NCBI GenBank assembly: GCA_963732405.1
Contig: CAVSZG010000003.1
Span: 248,001 to 312,000, forward strand
From: JAUIAI01 sp963732405
GTDB lineage: Bacteria > Pseudomonadota > Gammaproteobacteria > Burkholderiales > Burkholderiaceae_E
Direction: 5' to 3'
Length of the DNA stretch: 64,000 nucleotides
Shown here: piece by piece, positions 44,395 to 54,185 of the stretch
How the letters are laid out: each line of letters opens with the position of its first letter
How positions within the stretch are numbered: the stretch's first letter is position 1
Notes under the pieces: model-generated
Databases searched by the model: none
Told to the model about the DNA's origin: nothing
What the model saw: the letters and a program-made list of their open reading frames with translations, nothing else
Translations under genes and position numbers: made by a program

Positions 44395-45825
44395 ATGGTG
44401 AGTCGGCAATACCCTTTGCAACAGATGGATGAAACCTGGCTGCCACGACTGCGTCCGGATGTCCGCGCTGAGAAAGTGATTCGCAGCGCGATGGGTTGGG
44501 GGCTTGCATGGCCCTGGTTCGACAGGCTCGCCCTGTGGAGCCTGGTCCGGTATTACTTTCCGATTTCCCGGATGTGGGCGGCCGCGGCGGCAAGCAACGG
44601 GGTGCCTGCACGCTTCCTGAGCGGTGTGCCGATGACGGCCCAGGGCATCGACATCGATCGATTGCAGGCGGTCTTGTTCCGGACCGAATCGGCTCGCGCC
44701 ACCGTGGCGGCAATCGACCAACGCTGGGACGCAGTGTTCTTCGGCGATGCCACGGCACCGGTCGAAGAACGGGTTGCCCTGGAGGCGGCACGGCTCGACG
44801 CGGCCGACACCTTCAACCGGCTGCGTGGCAGTTATCGATTTCTGCTGCGCAAGGGCGTGCCGATCGTCAAGGCCCAGGCACCCGGCATGGACGAGGTCGA
44901 GGCCGCCTACGGCCGGTATCGGAACGACCGCTCGACCTTGTTCGCGGCGCCCGACCCCATGCCTAGGGTGCAATCGTCCAGGCGGGTGCCGGGCGCGGTC
45001 GGCACGGATTTCTGGCTGCGCTTTGACAGCCCTCATGCGCGACCCGGTGGCAGCGTTTATGCGCGGGTTCACGAGCCAGACGGCGTCAGGAATCCGCCGA
45101 CCCTGATCTTCGCGCACGGCATCTGCGTGGACTTCGATCACTGGCACGGTCTGGTCGACGAGGTCGACGCATTGTGTGCGATGGGCGTGCGGGTGATTCG
45201 GCCTGAGGCGCCGTTTCATGGTCGTCGCCGTCCCGAAGGGCGCTACTCGGGCGAGGCGATCGTGGCCACATCGCCGATCGGTGGTCTGGATTGTTTCGTT
45301 TCGGCGCTGCGCGAATGGTCGGTGCTCGCGAACTGGGCCAGGCAGACCAGTGATGGACCGCTGGCAATCGGCGGCTCCAGCCTGGGGGCACTGAGCTCAC
45401 TGCTGTGCGCCGACGTCAGTCGCCATTGGCCGGCCTCATTACGCCCAAAGGCGATGCTGTTGATCACGCATGCCGGACATCAATCCGACGCACTCATTGA
45501 CGGTGAGCTAGCGATGGCGTGGAAGTCGCGAGACGCGATGACCAGGGCAGGGTGGACGCGCGACAAGGTGCAAGGCTACATGCGCTTGCTGGACCCGGAT
45601 TGGAATGAGGCGCCGGTGATGAATCCCGACCACATCATCACCGTGCTGGGCCGCTATGATCGGGTGACGCCCACGGAAACCGGCCTGCAACTCATGGACG
45701 CGTGGCGGGTTCCGCAGCAGAACCGCTTTTTGTGGAAACGCGGGCATTTTTCGGTGCCCATGACGATGATCCGTCGCAGCGAACCACTCGAAGCCTTCGT
45801 CAGGATTCTGTCACGGATCGAATGA
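44395..45825 (+). CDS. Large alpha-beta hydrolase, cytoplasmic
   Basis: A 476-residue protein. The N-terminal half (about 1-230) has no domain I know. The C-terminal half is an alpha-beta hydrolase: IFAHGICVDFDHWHG (oxyanion region), nucleophile elbow GGSSLGAL, acid in LGRYDRVTPTETG and His in WKRGHFSVP. There is no signal peptide. ATG 44395 is preceded by GAGGACGTC. It lies between the CYTH-CHAD gene and a PlsB-like acyltransferase on the same strand, 18 bases before the latter, so lipid or ester metabolism is a reasonable guess. Confidence 0.82.
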   Translation: MVSRQYPLQQMDETWLPRLRPDVRAEKVIRSAMGWGLAWPWFDRLALWSLVRYYFPISRMWAAAAASNGVPARFLSGVPMTAQGIDIDRLQAVLFRTESARATVAAIDQRWDAVFFGDATAPVEERVALEAARLDAADTFNRLRGSYRFLLRKGVPIVKAQAPGMDEVEAAYGRYRNDRSTLFAAPDPMPRVQSSRRVPGAVGTDFWLRFDSPHARPGGSVYARVHEPDGVRNPPTLIFAHGICVDFDHWHGLVDEVDALCAMGVRVIRPEAPFHGRRRPEGRYSGEAIVATSPIGGLDCFVSALREWSVLANWARQTSDGPLAIGGSSLGALSSLLCADVSRHWPASLRPKAMLLITHAGHQSDALIDGELAMAWKSRDAMTRAGWTRDKVQGYMRLLDPDWNEAPVMNPDHIITVLGRYDRVTPTETGLQLMDAWRVPQQNRFLWKRGHFSVPMTMIRRSEPLEAFVRILSRIE

Positions 45826-45843
45826 GCGCATGGAGTAGACGCA

Positions 45844-47340
45844 ATGGACGGGGAGATTTCGCTGCCGATGTGGATCTTCATGATCCTGCTCCTGGGGGCG
45901 GCGATCACATTCTTCCAGTACATTGTTTATCCGATGATCGCGGCCTACGTGAATGCCCGATCGCGCATGGTGCTCGAGGAGATCACCCCCGGGCTGCAAC
46001 TGAAACTCTCGCCGTTCACCCTGACGCGACGGCATGTGCTGGCCGATCGACTGTCGAGTGATGATGTGGTCGAAGCCGCCCTCGAGGGGTTTGCGCAGAA
46101 AAAGGGGCTCAGCAAGGAACAGATCCGCCGCGAGACCTGGCGCCTGGCCTGGGACATCGTGCCGGCCTTCAATCCGTACTTCTATTTCCGGCTTGGCTTC
46201 CGGATGGCCAGAGCCTGCCTGCGCGCGCTCTACCGGTTGAAGGTAACGTTCTCCGACGGCGGGCGGCTTGCCGAAGTGGCCAGCGATGATGCGGTGATCT
46301 TCATCATCAATCATCGCTCCAATATCGACTATGCCGTGGCGAACTACCTGACCGCACGGCGCACGATGTTGTCCTTCGGGGTGGGCGAGTGGTCGCGGAT
46401 CTGGCCTATTCAACCGTTCATGCGCATGGCCGGCGGCTATTTTGTGCGGCGCAATTCCGATGACCCCCATTATCGCTTGCTGCTCAAGCGTTATGTGCAA
46501 CTGGCCACGCATGCCCGTGTTCCGCATGCGATTTTCATTGAAGGCAAGCTGTCCAATGACGGCGGTCTCGGTCCGCCGCGAATGGGGCTGGTCAGCTATG
46601 TGACCGAGGAATTCGATCCGGCAAGATCACCTGATATCGTCTTCATTCCGATCGGCATGAACTACGACTGGGTCATCGAGGATGTGAATGTCACCCGGTA
46701 CCGGTCCGAGCAGTTTCAGGCAATGGGCCGTGGTTACGTGATTCGCGAAACCCTGCATTTTCTGGCCATGATGGTCTGGGAGTTGCTGCGGCCCGGCCGT
46801 CGTTTCGGCGTTCAATGTTCGAACTTCGGCGCGCCGGTTTCGCTGTCGAAGTGGCTCGCCGATCGCGGGGTTGACTGGTCCTCGCTCGATCGAGGCGGGC
46901 GATTCGCTCAGATCAACGCGCTCGGCGAGCGCTTGATGGCGGATCTGTCCGGTCTGATTCCGGCCACGCCGATGTCCGTGCTGTGCCTGATCTGGCATGA
47001 AGACCCCGCTTATCTCGGTAATCGTGACGAGGCGCTCGACCGTTTCAGGATGAATGTGGATCGACTGCGTGCGGCAGGTTGTCATGTCGCGCTGATCGAG
47101 CGCAGTGGCGGCGACGGGTTGCGAGTCAGCTTCTGGCACGCATTGGGCATCGCGCTGGAACGCCGCTTGTTGACCGAGGATCGCGAACGTCGATTATCGA
47201 TGGTGGCGGCGAATGCCGCGTTGCTCGATTATTACGGCCATTCGATCCGCCAGCATCTGGGCGAGCGCCAGCCGGGTCAGACCCGGCCGATGCAATCCTC
47301 GTCCCCGGGGTTTCAGGCGTCCTCGCCGGCGGCCAGTTGA
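45844..47340 (+). CDS. 1-acyl-sn-glycerol-3-phosphate/glycerol-3-phosphate acyltransferase (PlsB-like)
   Basis: A 498-residue PlsC-superfamily acyltransferase with one N-terminal membrane helix (WIFMILLLGAAITFFQYIVY). Catalytic HX4D is NHRSNID near residue 155, followed by GGYFVRR, the substrate block FIEGKLS and the PIGMNYD stretch, in the order of the PlsB family. It is much shorter than E. coli PlsB (about 800) and lacks its N-terminal domain. It transfers an acyl group to a glycerol-phosphate acceptor at the membrane. The start ATG 45844 is 18 bases after the hydrolase stop. Confidence 0.85.
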   Translation: MDGEISLPMWIFMILLLGAAITFFQYIVYPMIAAYVNARSRMVLEEITPGLQLKLSPFTLTRRHVLADRLSSDDVVEAALEGFAQKKGLSKEQIRRETWRLAWDIVPAFNPYFYFRLGFRMARACLRALYRLKVTFSDGGRLAEVASDDAVIFIINHRSNIDYAVANYLTARRTMLSFGVGEWSRIWPIQPFMRMAGGYFVRRNSDDPHYRLLLKRYVQLATHARVPHAIFIEGKLSNDGGLGPPRMGLVSYVTEEFDPARSPDIVFIPIGMNYDWVIEDVNVTRYRSEQFQAMGRGYVIRETLHFLAMMVWELLRPGRRFGVQCSNFGAPVSLSKWLADRGVDWSSLDRGGRFAQINALGERLMADLSGLIPATPMSVLCLIWHEDPAYLGNRDEALDRFRMNVDRLRAAGCHVALIERSGGDGLRVSFWHALGIALERRLLTEDRERRLSMVAANAALLDYYGHSIRQHLGERQPGQTRPMQSSSPGFQASSPAAS

Positions 47341-47374
47341 TCGCCGACTGCACGGATGCCGGATGATCCGTCCA

Positions 47375-48100
47375 TCAATCCCGGCCCGCGTCGACGATGC
47401 CGCCAGCCAGGCGCTCTGGCGCAGTGAACATCACCTCGTGGCTGCCCGGAATCTGCACCAGGCGGAATAGTCCGAGGCGGTTGGACATGCGTGGGTGCCA
47501 ACCCCATTCGGGCCCTTGCGGCAAGGCAATGTCTTCGGTGCAATTGATGTAGCTGCGCGGCGTTTGAAGGGTCGCGAACTTCTTCAGATCCAGCTTGTCG
47601 ATGAACGGCAGGTAGGGTTCGGGCGAGAGCAGTGAGTAAGTTCGTTCGGCGGTGGCCAGATCACCGTCATTGATAAACGCATCGCGCCAGATCGGAAACG
47701 GCATCATCACGCTGTTGTCGTCGCTGGCGGCGGCCATCTGCTGGAAAAGCGCCCGGTAGTGTGGTGGCACGTTGTCGTCCAGCGATTCACCGTCGTTCAG
47801 CACGAATGCATTCCAGTACACCAGACGGCGCACCCGCTCGGGCACGGCCTCCACCACCTTGGAGATGATCGTGCCGCCATAGCTGTGGCCCAGCAGCACG
47901 AAGTCCTTGAGATCACGCTGCACGATGAAGTTGACGATGGACTGGGTGCATTGGGCATGGTTGACGCGCTTGTCGACGCCGTTTCCATGGCCGGCGACGG
48001 TGGGGGTATGCACCGTGTGGCCGGCCTGGCGCAAGGCCGCGGCCACGGGGTCCCAAAGCTCACCGGTGTGCCAGCTGCCGTGTACGAGTACGATATTCAT
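47375..48100 (-). CDS. Alpha-beta hydrolase, EstC/MEST-like esterase
   Basis: A compact 241-residue alpha-beta hydrolase: FVLVHGSWH-type start (NIVLVHGSWHTGELWDP), nucleophile Ser in LLGHSYGG, acidic residue after NCTEDIAL and catalytic His in IPGSHEVMFT near the end. It resembles the plant methylesterase/bacterial EstC group that cleaves small esters. It is divergent from the AraC remnant; two direct repeats in the gap (48165-48199) look like an AraC-type operator that would control this gene. Confidence 0.87.
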   Translation of the reverse strand: MNIVLVHGSWHTGELWDPVAAALRQAGHTVHTPTVAGHGNGVDKRVNHAQCTQSIVNFIVQRDLKDFVLLGHSYGGTIISKVVEAVPERVRRLVYWNAFVLNDGESLDDNVPPHYRALFQQMAAASDDNSVMMPFPIWRDAFINDGDLATAERTYSLLSPEPYLPFIDKLDLKKFATLQTPRSYINCTEDIALPQGPEWGWHPRMSNRLGLFRLVQIPGSHEVMFTAPERLAGGIVDAGRD

Positions 48101-48164
48101 GGTGGTTCCTCCAGGTTCAATGATTGCCCCCGGAGTATTCAGGCTGCGTCGGCTCCGGGCAATC

Positions 48165-48199
48165 GGTTTTGCGCAGGCATGCTGCGGTTTGGCGCAGGG
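48165..48199. promoter_or_regulatory. Candidate AraC-type direct-repeat operator
   Basis: GGTTTTGCGCAGGCA at 48165 and GGTTTGGCGCAGGGG at 48186 are direct repeats 21 bases apart, two helical turns, the geometry used by AraC-family proteins. They lie 65-100 bases upstream of the esterase-like gene and 46-80 bases upstream of the AraC remnant. Confidence 0.5.
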
Positions 48200-48244
48200 G
48201 CAGGCCTTGATTGTGATGGGTTGGAGTGAATAGGGAGAGCAGCG

Positions 48245-48704
48245 ATGGGGCGCGCATCATCCAGGGTTTCCGAAGTGCCGGTGCGTGGGAGCGCGCGGTT
48301 TCATGTCGATGGTGAGCAGGTCGAGGTCACGCCGCGTCAGGTGAGAGCCGCGTTGCCTGTGTCGGGCAGAGCCTGGCAGGCGCTCGAGCCGGTCCTGGTG
48401 ATGCTGGCATCCTGCGCTCGGGGGGGTTTATGCGCCTGCGGTGCTGCCACATATTCAACAGCGCCTGCAGGACATGTTGCTCACCACTCTGTTGTTGCAG
48501 GCGACGCCGATGTTGGCCCCCTACCCAAGGCTGCGCGAGCAGCGTCTGATCGCGGTGCATCGTGACTTGCTCGGGGCGAGCGCAGCGTCCACCCGCGTCA
48601 CGGACACGGCGCTTGCCTATGGATTCTCCCATCTGGGTGAGTTCTCGAAGGCCTATCGCCGCCGCTTCGGCGAGCAACCCAGTCGCACGCTCGCACGGCG
48701 TTGA
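48245..48704 (+). pseudogene. AraC-family regulator remnant
   Basis: The first frame gives an N-terminal AraC ligand-domain fragment (VPVRGSARFHVDGEQVEVTP). A frameshift in the GGGGGGG run near 48420 leads into GVYAPAVLPHIQQRLQDMLLTTLLLQ. The sequence then jumps straight to TPMLAPYPRLREQRL and the second helix-turn-helix VTDTALAYGFSHLGEFSKAYRRRFGEQPSRTL. The first helix-turn-helix of the DNA-binding domain is missing, so even with the frame restored it would not bind normally. Probably inactive. Confidence 0.75.
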
Positions 48705-48825
48705 GTCAGCACGCCCGGCGCGCTCATCTTTTATTTCGGACGGAATCGTCTGACCTGATCCCAGCAATTGACAGCGTTCCTTGAACCCTGTTCAACTGTC
48801 TGGACATTGACTGTTGGAGACAGGC

Positions 48826-50445
48826 ATGAATGCACCCAGGGACGCCGTTGCACCAGACCGAGTGGATCTGATGTCGGGAGACGACTATCGGGAATCCCTG
48901 CGTCGGTACAAGCCCCGGGTGTTCGTCAACGGGCAGCAGGTAAGCTCGGTGGTCGACGAGCCAGCGTTGCGCCCGGGGGTCAACGCACTGGCTTTCACGT
49001 ACGACTTCGCGCGGCGCCCCGAGCTGGCACCGATCGCACTGGCCACCCAGTCCGTCCGTCAGCGGGTGGTGAGTCGTATGCTTCATGTGAACGAGTCCGC
49101 TGGCGACCTGCTCAACAAGCTCGAAGCGGTCCGGCTGTTGTGCCAGGAGACGGGCTGCGCCCAGCGCTATCTGGCTCATGATGCACTCAACGGGATCAAT
49201 CAGGCCGTGGCGCATCTCGATGATGCCCATGGGAGTACCGAGCGTCGTGCGCGCTTCGCGGCTTACCTGGCTGATGTACAGGATCGTGACCTGTCGCTCG
49301 GTATTGCCATGACCGATGCCAAGGGAGACAGGAGCCGGAAACCGCACCAGCAGGCCAATCCTGATACCTATGTTCATGTGATCGAGCGCAGTGGCAAGGG
49401 TATCGTGATCAGTGGGACCAAGGCGATTGTGACGGGTGGGCCCTACATGCATGAGCTGCTGGTGATGCCCGGTCGCAGCATGGGTGTCGAGGACGAAGCG
49501 TTTGCGGTGTGTTGTGCGGTGCCCGTCGACGCGCCCGGCATCACGTTGATTTCCCGTCCGGCCGGGCGGCCGGGTGAAAAGCTCGAACATGGTGATGCCC
49601 TGTTTTCACGTAAGTATGGCCAGGCGACCGCCGTGGTCATCTTCGATCGGGTCTTCGTGCCCTGGGAGCGCGTGTTTTTTGCGGGTGAGTGGGAACACAG
49701 CAGCGTGGTCACCTACAGCTATGCCACGCATCATCGTCATAGTTGCATTGCGGCGCGGGCGGGTTTCGGCGATCTGCTGATCGGGGCCGGCGCGTTGATG
49801 TGTGAAGCCAACGGCCTAAATCCCGACGACCAGCGCAATCTGCGTGATCCGATGGTCGAACTGATCAAGATCACCGAGGGCTTTTATGCCTGCGGCGTGG
49901 CCGCCAGCGTCTACGCCAGCCGGGATGAACACAGTGGATCGTTCATGCCGGACCCGGTGTACAGCAATATCGGCAAGCTGCTATTGTCCACGCAGATCTA
50001 CGATATGCATCGACTGGCCCATGAGGTATCGGGTGGCCTGATCGTGGCGCTGCCCGGTCCTGAGGAAGATCACAATCCCGCGACCTCGGCAAGCCTGGCC
50101 GATGTGTTGCGTGCCGATCCCGGTATCCCTTATGACAAGCGGATTCAGACGGCTCGTTTCATCGAGGATCTGACGGCCTCTCACCAGGCCGGCTGGTACT
50201 CGCTGATCAGCCTGCACGGCGGCGGCTCCCCGGCGGCCATGAAGCAGGAAATCTGGCGCCATTATCCGGTCGGCTCGAAGGTGGATCTGGTCGAGCGGCT
50301 GCTCGAACGCGGGCTCATGCCCGACGAGCAACGGGCTATCACCAGAAATCGCCAGCCCGGCCGGTGTTGCGACACCGGCTGTACGGTGCCTGGCCAGGCG
50401 GTCATGGTGCCGCTGCCGGTCAGCGATCAATCCGGCCGGCGCTGA
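48826..50445 (+). CDS. HpaB/4-hydroxybutyryl-CoA dehydratase family protein without iron-sulfur ligands
   Basis: A 539-residue member of the acyl-CoA dehydrogenase-like flavin family that includes 4-hydroxyphenylacetate 3-hydroxylase (HpaB) and AbfD. Family blocks are SGDDYRESLRRYKPRVFVNG, KYGQATAVVIFDRVFVPWERVFF, SYATHHRHSCIAARAGFGD and VSGGLIVALPGPEE. In AbfD four ligands (C99, C103, H292, C299) hold a [4Fe-4S] cluster; here the first pair reads GCAQRY (second Cys to Tyr115) and the last position near SCIAARAG is not a conserved Cys. The dehydratase reaction is therefore unlikely; a flavin-dependent oxygenase or other flavin role fits better. ATG 48826 follows GGAG. It heads an operon-like run with HyuAB and an amidohydrolase. 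Confidence 0.8.
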   Translation: MNAPRDAVAPDRVDLMSGDDYRESLRRYKPRVFVNGQQVSSVVDEPALRPGVNALAFTYDFARRPELAPIALATQSVRQRVVSRMLHVNESAGDLLNKLEAVRLLCQETGCAQRYLAHDALNGINQAVAHLDDAHGSTERRARFAAYLADVQDRDLSLGIAMTDAKGDRSRKPHQQANPDTYVHVIERSGKGIVISGTKAIVTGGPYMHELLVMPGRSMGVEDEAFAVCCAVPVDAPGITLISRPAGRPGEKLEHGDALFSRKYGQATAVVIFDRVFVPWERVFFAGEWEHSSVVTYSYATHHRHSCIAARAGFGDLLIGAGALMCEANGLNPDDQRNLRDPMVELIKITEGFYACGVAASVYASRDEHSGSFMPDPVYSNIGKLLLSTQIYDMHRLAHEVSGGLIVALPGPEEDHNPATSASLADVLRADPGIPYDKRIQTARFIEDLTASHQAGWYSLISLHGGGSPAAMKQEIWRHYPVGSKVDLVERLLERGLMPDEQRAITRNRQPGRCCDTGCTVPGQAVMVPLPVSDQSGRR

Positions 50446-50561
50446 CGTCTCGACGCGCCTCGATCGTCCAAGCGTCTGCAATCGGGTTGGGCTACGATCC
50501 TGACCGGGCGATGCCATCTCGATGGGATTGAACTGCGCGCAGTCAAAGGAGAAGACGGGTC

Positions 50562-53500
50562 ATGTGGCAATTCTGGGTTGATCGGGGCGGCACGTTTACC
50601 GATATCGTGGCGAGACGCCCCGACGGCGGTTTACTCACCCATAAGCTGTTGTCCGAAAACCCCGAGCAATACCGGGATGCAGCGGTCCAGGGTATCCGCG
50701 ATCTGCTCGGCCTGGGTGCCGGGGCACCGCTGCCACCCGGGACGGTTTCCGCGGTGAAGATGGGCACCACGGTGGCGACCAACGCCTTGCTCGAGCGCAA
50801 GGGCGATCGAACGCTGTTGTTGATCACGGCGGGCTTTGGCGATCTGCTGCGCATCGGCTATCAGAACCGACCCAGGCTGTTCGATCTGCATATCCGGTTG
50901 CCCGAGTTGCTTTATGAACGGGTGGCCGAGGTCTGCGAGCGCCTCGATGCCTCAGGCCAGGTGGTGACGGCACTGGACGAGGCGGGTGCCAGGGCCTCAT
51001 TGGTTCAAGCCTACGAAGCCGGTATCCGCGGCGTGGCGATCGCCTTCATGCATGGTTATCTGAATCCGGATCATGAGCGCCGTGTGGCGGACATCGCTCG
51101 TGAGATCGGTTTTTCCCAGGTATCGACCAGTCATCAGACCAGCCCGCTGATCAAACTGGTGTCGCGCGGTGACACGGCCGTGGTCGATGCCTATCTCACG
51201 CCAATTCTGCGCCGCTATGTTGATCAGGTTGCCGATGCGCTCGATGTGGCCAGCGGCGCCTGCGAACGCCTGATGTTCATGCAATCCAATGGCGGGCTCA
51301 CCGATGCGCGCCTGTTCCAGGGCAAGGATGCGATTTTGTCCGGGCCGGCCGGTGGTGTGGTCGGCATGGTGCGCACGGCTGCTCAAGCCGGCTTTGATCG
51401 GATCATCGGTTTCGACATGGGAGGGACTTCAACCGATGTCTGCCACTATGCCGGCGAGTACGAGCGCTCGTTCGAGACCGAGGTTGCCGGTGTACGGATG
51501 CGCGCGCCGATGATGCATATCCATACCGTGGCCGCCGGCGGCGGCTCGATCCTGTTCTACGAGAAGGGCCGGTATCAGGTCGGCCCGGACAGCGCCGCTG
51601 CCAATCCCGGCCCGGCCTGCTATCGGCGTGGCGGCCCGCTCACCGTCACGGACTGCAACGTCATGCTCGGCAAGCTGCAGGCCCGGCATTTTCCGAAGGT
51701 GTTCGGACCGAACGCCGATCAGGCACTGGATGATGCCGTGGTGGCCGCGCGCTTTGCCGAACTGGCCGCCACCATTGCGGCCGAAACGGGTGATCCGCTG
51801 CGGTCATCAGAAGAAACCGCCGAGGGGTTCCTGCGCATTGCCGTGGAGAACATGGCCAATGCCATCAAGAAGATCTCGGTGCAGCGTGGCTACGATGTCA
51901 CTCGTTATGTGTTGAACTGCTTTGGTGGCGCGGGCGGGCAACATGCCTGCCTGGTGGCCGATGCACTGGGCATGGAGAAAGTATTCGTGCATCCCTTTGC
52001 CGGCGTGCTGTCGGCTTATGGCATGGGCCTGGCCGACATCCGCGCCTTGCGTGAGAAGCAGGTCGAGCGACCGGTGGCCGATGTCGAGGCGGCCGGTGCC
52101 GTGCTCGATGAGCTGGCAGCGCAGGCCCGAGATGAAATCCTCGCCCAGGGCGTGGATCCGTCTCGAATCCAGGTGGCCTGTCGCGCCCACCTGCGCTATG
52201 ACGGCTCTCATCGCCCGCTCGAGGTGGCATTCGGCACGCAGGCCCAGATGCGCGAGCGTTTCGATGCCGCCCATCGAGCCCGCTACGGCTTTGTTGCGCC
52301 CAATCGGGAGCTCACCATCGAGATGGTCGCTGCAGAAGCAGTCGGTGAAACCGAACGCATCGACGATGCGCCGATCGGGCCAGCCGCCGGCCCCCCGGAA
52401 CCGGTCGATCAGGTGCGGATGCGCAGCGCAGGCCGGTGGCATCAGGCACCACTGTTTGACCGGGAGCGTCTTCGGCCCGGTCACGTGGTGACGGGTCCGG
52501 CCATCGTGATCGAAAAGACCGGCACAAATGTCATTGAATGCGGCTGGCGGGCGACGATCAATCCGCTGGGCCATCTGCTGCTCGAGCGTTACGAGGCGCG
52601 TCCGACCGAACATGCGGTGGGTACGGGTGTCGATCCGGTCATGCTGGAAGTGTTCAACAACCTCTTTATGTCGATCGCCGAGCAGATGGGCGAGACCCTG
52701 GCCAATACCGCCTACTCGGTCAATATCAAGGAGCGTCTGGACTTTTCCTGCGCCTTGTTCGGCCCCGACGGAGATCTGGTGGCCAATGCGCCGCATCTGC
52801 CCGTGCATCTGGGCTCGATGGCCGACGCGGTGCGCACGGTAGTGCGTGAATCGCGCGCCAGTATGCGGCCGGGTGATGCCTATGTGCTGAACTCGCCATT
52901 CAATGGCGGTACCCACCTTCCCGACGTGACCGTGATCACGCCTGTGTTCGATGATGCGGGCGCCGATGTGTTGTTCTATGTGGCCTCACGGGGTCATCAT
53001 GCCGACATCGGTGGCAAGACGCCTGGCTCGGCGCCGCCCGACAGCCGGCATATCGACGAGGAAGGCGTGGTCATCAACAACTTCAAACTCGTCGATCAGG
53101 GCGTGATGCGTGATGCGGAAATCCGCGAGTTGCTCTCATCTGGCCGTTACCCCTGTCGCAACGTGCATCAGAACATGGCCGACCTCGAGGCGCAGATTGC
53201 CGCCAACGAGACCGGCGTGCGCGAGGTGCGCAAGATGATCGACAATTTTGGTCTGGCGGTGGTTCAGGCCTATATGCGCCATGTCCAGGACAACGCCGAG
53301 GAGTGTGTTCGCCAGGTCGTGAGCCGTCTGAGCAGTGGTGAATTCGAATACCCGATCGATATCGGCAAGACTATCAAGGTGAATATCAGCGTCGACAATG
53401 TCGCGCGCGAAGCGATCATCGATTTTACGGGCACGTCGGCCCAGGGCAGCGACAATTACAACAGCCCGATCTCGGTCTGTTATGCAGCAGTGCTTTACGT

Positions 53501-54164
53501 GTTTCGAACCATGGTGGGTGCCGGCATTCCACTGAATCAGGGCTGTCTGAAACCCTTGCGCATCATCGCACCCGACGCCAGCATGATCAACCCGGTTTAT
53601 CCGGCAGCGGTGATCTCGGGCAACACCGAGGTCAGCCAGTCCATGGTTGACTGTCTGTTTGGCGCGCTGCACGTGATCGCCGGCTCACAAGGCACGATGA
53701 ACAATTTTGTCTGGGGCAATGACCGGATCCAGAACTACGAAACCATCTGCGGCGGCTCGGGTGCCGGCCCGGGCTTCAACGGCGCCGATGCCGTGCAAAT
53801 CCACATGACCAATACCCGCATGACAGACCCCGAAGTGCTCGAGATGCGGTTTCCGGTCCGGGTCGAGTTGTTCGCGATCAAGCGCGGGACGGGTGGGCGC
53901 GGGCAGTGGCAGGGTGGCAACGGCGTGGAGCGTCGTGTGCGCTTTTTCGAGGATCTGACCGTGACCATCCTGAGCTGCCATCGAACCACTCAGGCCTTCG
54001 GGGTTGATGGCGGTGAACCGGGCGCGCCGGGTCATAATCTTGTGCATCGTCTCGACGGGACAACCATCGAACTGGCAGCCAATGACCAGATCGAGCTGGT
54101 GGCCGGCGAGGCGGTGACCGTGCTCACGCCCGGTGGTGGCGGATGGGGCGTGCCGGCTGCCTGA
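50562..54164 (+). CDS. Fused hydantoinase/oxoprolinase (HyuA-HyuB)
   Basis: A 1200-residue ATP-dependent amidohydrolase like 5-oxoprolinase. The HyuA half (about 1-690) begins WVDRGGTFTDIV, has MGTTVATNALLER, the phosphate loop FDMGGTSTDVCHY and GAGGQHA; the HyuB half (about 700-1200) has SIAEQMGETLANTAYSVNIKERLDFS and NAPHLPVHLGSM, with the Gly-rich end LTPGGGGWG. In many bacteria the two halves are separate genes; here they are one. It opens a cyclic imide or lactam using ATP, but 5-oxoproline, hydantoins and other rings are all possible. It starts 117 bases after the HpaB-like gene, with AGGAGA upstream. Confidence 0.92.
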   Translation: MWQFWVDRGGTFTDIVARRPDGGLLTHKLLSENPEQYRDAAVQGIRDLLGLGAGAPLPPGTVSAVKMGTTVATNALLERKGDRTLLLITAGFGDLLRIGYQNRPRLFDLHIRLPELLYERVAEVCERLDASGQVVTALDEAGARASLVQAYEAGIRGVAIAFMHGYLNPDHERRVADIAREIGFSQVSTSHQTSPLIKLVSRGDTAVVDAYLTPILRRYVDQVADALDVASGACERLMFMQSNGGLTDARLFQGKDAILSGPAGGVVGMVRTAAQAGFDRIIGFDMGGTSTDVCHYAGEYERSFETEVAGVRMRAPMMHIHTVAAGGGSILFYEKGRYQVGPDSAAANPGPACYRRGGPLTVTDCNVMLGKLQARHFPKVFGPNADQALDDAVVAARFAELAATIAAETGDPLRSSEETAEGFLRIAVENMANAIKKISVQRGYDVTRYVLNCFGGAGGQHACLVADALGMEKVFVHPFAGVLSAYGMGLADIRALREKQVERPVADVEAAGAVLDELAAQARDEILAQGVDPSRIQVACRAHLRYDGSHRPLEVAFGTQAQMRERFDAAHRARYGFVAPNRELTIEMVAAEAVGETERIDDAPIGPAAGPPEPVDQVRMRSAGRWHQAPLFDRERLRPGHVVTGPAIVIEKTGTNVIECGWRATINPLGHLLLERYEARPTEHAVGTGVDPVMLEVFNNLFMSIAEQMGETLANTAYSVNIKERLDFSCALFGPDGDLVANAPHLPVHLGSMADAVRTVVRESRASMRPGDAYVLNSPFNGGTHLPDVTVITPVFDDAGADVLFYVASRGHHADIGGKTPGSAPPDSRHIDEEGVVINNFKLVDQGVMRDAEIRELLSSGRYPCRNVHQNMADLEAQIAANETGVREVRKMIDNFGLAVVQAYMRHVQDNAEECVRQVVSRLSSGEFEYPIDIGKTIKVNISVDNVAREAIIDFTGTSAQGSDNYNSPISVCYAAVLYVFRTMVGAGIPLNQGCLKPLRIIAPDASMINPVYPAAVISGNTEVSQSMVDCLFGALHVIAGSQGTMNNFVWGNDRIQNYETICGGSGAGPGFNGADAVQIHMTNTRMTDPEVLEMRFPVRVELFAIKRGTGGRGQWQGGNGVERRVRFFEDLTVTILSCHRTTQAFGVDGGEPGAPGHNLVHRLDGTTIELAANDQIELVAGEAVTVLTPGGGGWGVPAA

Positions 54165-54185
54165 GTGTCAGTACCGGAGGCTGCG

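Noticed and set aside
47341..47374. Terminator between convergent acyltransferase and esterase genes
   Set aside because: Only a weak imperfect hairpin and no T-run are visible.
48768..48796. TTGACA with a weak -10 before the HpaB-like gene
   Set aside because: The -35 is perfect but the -10 at 17-base spacing matches only three of six bases, so it was not listed as a promoter.
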